Positions 5,889-6,169 of a DNA stretch of 6,169 nt are shown here, one piece after another. Both the position numbers and the translations under genes were made by a program. Each line of letters opens with the position of its first letter. Positions within the stretch are counted from its first letter, which is position 1. This DNA comes from Clostridium sp. CAG:1219 (lineage in GTDB: Bacteria > Bacillota > Clostridia > TANB77 > CAG-465). The stretch is taken from positions 1,875 to 8,043 of the forward strand of contig HF996736.1 of assembly GCA_000433335.1 (NCBI GenBank), read 5' to 3'. Below the pieces are notes generated by a model. The model worked only from the letters and a program-made list of their open reading frames with translations, was not told the DNA's origin and made no database searches.

Positions 5889-6077
5889 TTGATAAATAAG
5901 GATAACTTAATTAATTATTTTCTATGTAATTCAAAATTAAAACTTCCTATAACATCTTCTCACTACATAAATACTAAAGAACTGGCTACTTTTAAAAATT
6001 TTTCTTCTATAGAAAATACACTTACTTGTTTTACTACAAATTTAAAATGTTTTTGCAATAATTTTTTTTATAAATGA
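5889..6077 (+). CDS. Small 62-aa hypothetical protein, TTG start
   Basis: I do not recognise this product. It begins at TTG, with a 10-base Shine-Dalgarno match ending two bases before it and a TATAAT further upstream, and ends at TGA 6075-6077. The peptide is hydrophilic with scattered aromatic residues and no signal peptide or membrane span. Cysteines lie at 13, 47, 54 and 56, the last two as CFC. It is Asn-, Thr- and Lys-rich, as AT-rich DNA would give anyway, so composition is weak support for coding. It is divergent from rpmE, and its stop is followed by a promoter for the next gene with no terminator in between. It could be a real small protein, a regulatory leader peptide for the downstream gene, or a decayed gene start. 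The excellent ribosome binding site is the main evidence. Confidence 0.55.
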   Translation: MINKDNLINYFLCNSKLKLPITSSHYINTKELATFKNFSSIENTLTCFTTNLKCFCNNFFYK

Positions 6078-6093
6078 TAAAAATTAATGTGAC

Positions 6094-6143
6094 AAAAATC
6101 GTTGTTTTTTTATTATTAATATGATATACTAAAAGCGATTTTT
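6094..6143. repeat. 8-bp inverted repeat flanking the right-edge promoter
   Basis: AAAAATCG (6094-6101) and CGATTTTT (6136-6143) are exact inverted copies 34 bases apart. They bracket the -35 and -10 boxes of the last promoter. They could be operator half-sites for a looped or dimeric regulator. In AT-rich DNA chance is a serious alternative, although the CG within each arm makes it less trivial. Confidence 0.35.
6102..6130 (+). promoter_or_regulatory. Promoter for a gene starting at the right edge
   Basis: TTGTTT (6102-6107) and TATACT (6125-6130) are 17 bases apart, and TGA before the -10 (6122-6124) makes an extended -10. Transcription would start near 6137, giving a leader of about 30 bases before the presumed start codon. 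It lies in the 92 bases after the small ORF. Confidence 0.65.
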
Positions 6144-6154
6144 AGGCACATTTT

Positions 6155-6160
6155 AGGAGG
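6155..6160 (+). promoter_or_regulatory. Ribosome binding site of a gene beyond the window
   Basis: AGGAGG is followed by TTATATA and then AT, the last two bases of the window. If the next base is G, an ATG would begin at 6168, 7 bases from the site, the same spacing as upstream of the 208-aa gene. The product cannot be known from this window. Confidence 0.75.
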
Positions 6161-6169
6161 TTATATAAT

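Overview
The window is AT-rich (roughly 30% GC by eye, not computed). It uses AGGAGG-type ribosome binding sites, consensus sigma-A promoters and short intergenic gaps. With a DUF4364-type protein, SerRS, EngB, WhiA, PrmC and a zinc-ribbon L31, this points to a low-GC Gram-positive bacterium, most likely a member of the Clostridia. The species cannot be read from the sequence. No rRNA, tRNA, CRISPR array, insertion sequence or phage gene was seen, and this looks like core chromosome.

Layout. Plus strand, 1-1712: the 3' end of a DUF4364-like gene, then serS two bases later, closed by a hairpin at 1724-1748. Minus strand, 1753-2421: an unrecognised 222-aa protein with a perfect consensus promoter, converging on serS. 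Plus strand, 2563-3135: the ribosome-assembly GTPase gene engB, divergent from the previous gene and closed by a hairpin overlapping its stop codon. Minus strand, 3167-3793: a second unrecognised protein (208 aa, cysteine-rich N-terminus), again with a perfect consensus promoter and converging on engB. Minus strand, 5762 down to 3915: rpmE, prmC and whiA. A strong hairpin separates rpmE from prmC, and whiA overlaps the end of prmC by 22 bases. Plus strand, 5889-6077: a small TTG-start ORF with an excellent Shine-Dalgarno, divergent from rpmE. The last 90 bases hold a promoter and an AGGAGG for a gene starting at the window's right edge.

Most recognised genes serve translation: SerRS charges tRNA-Ser, EngB matures the 50S subunit, L31 is a 50S protein, and PrmC methylates release factors. 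WhiA is a DNA-binding regulator or division factor riding with prmC. The most noteworthy points are an archaeal-like SerRS subtype, a WhiA about 60 residues short in its N-terminal domain, two well-expressed-looking orphan genes, a terminator-like hairpin inside the rpmE-prmC-whiA unit, and a small cysteine-containing ORF. I saw no clear evidence of a new multi-gene system.
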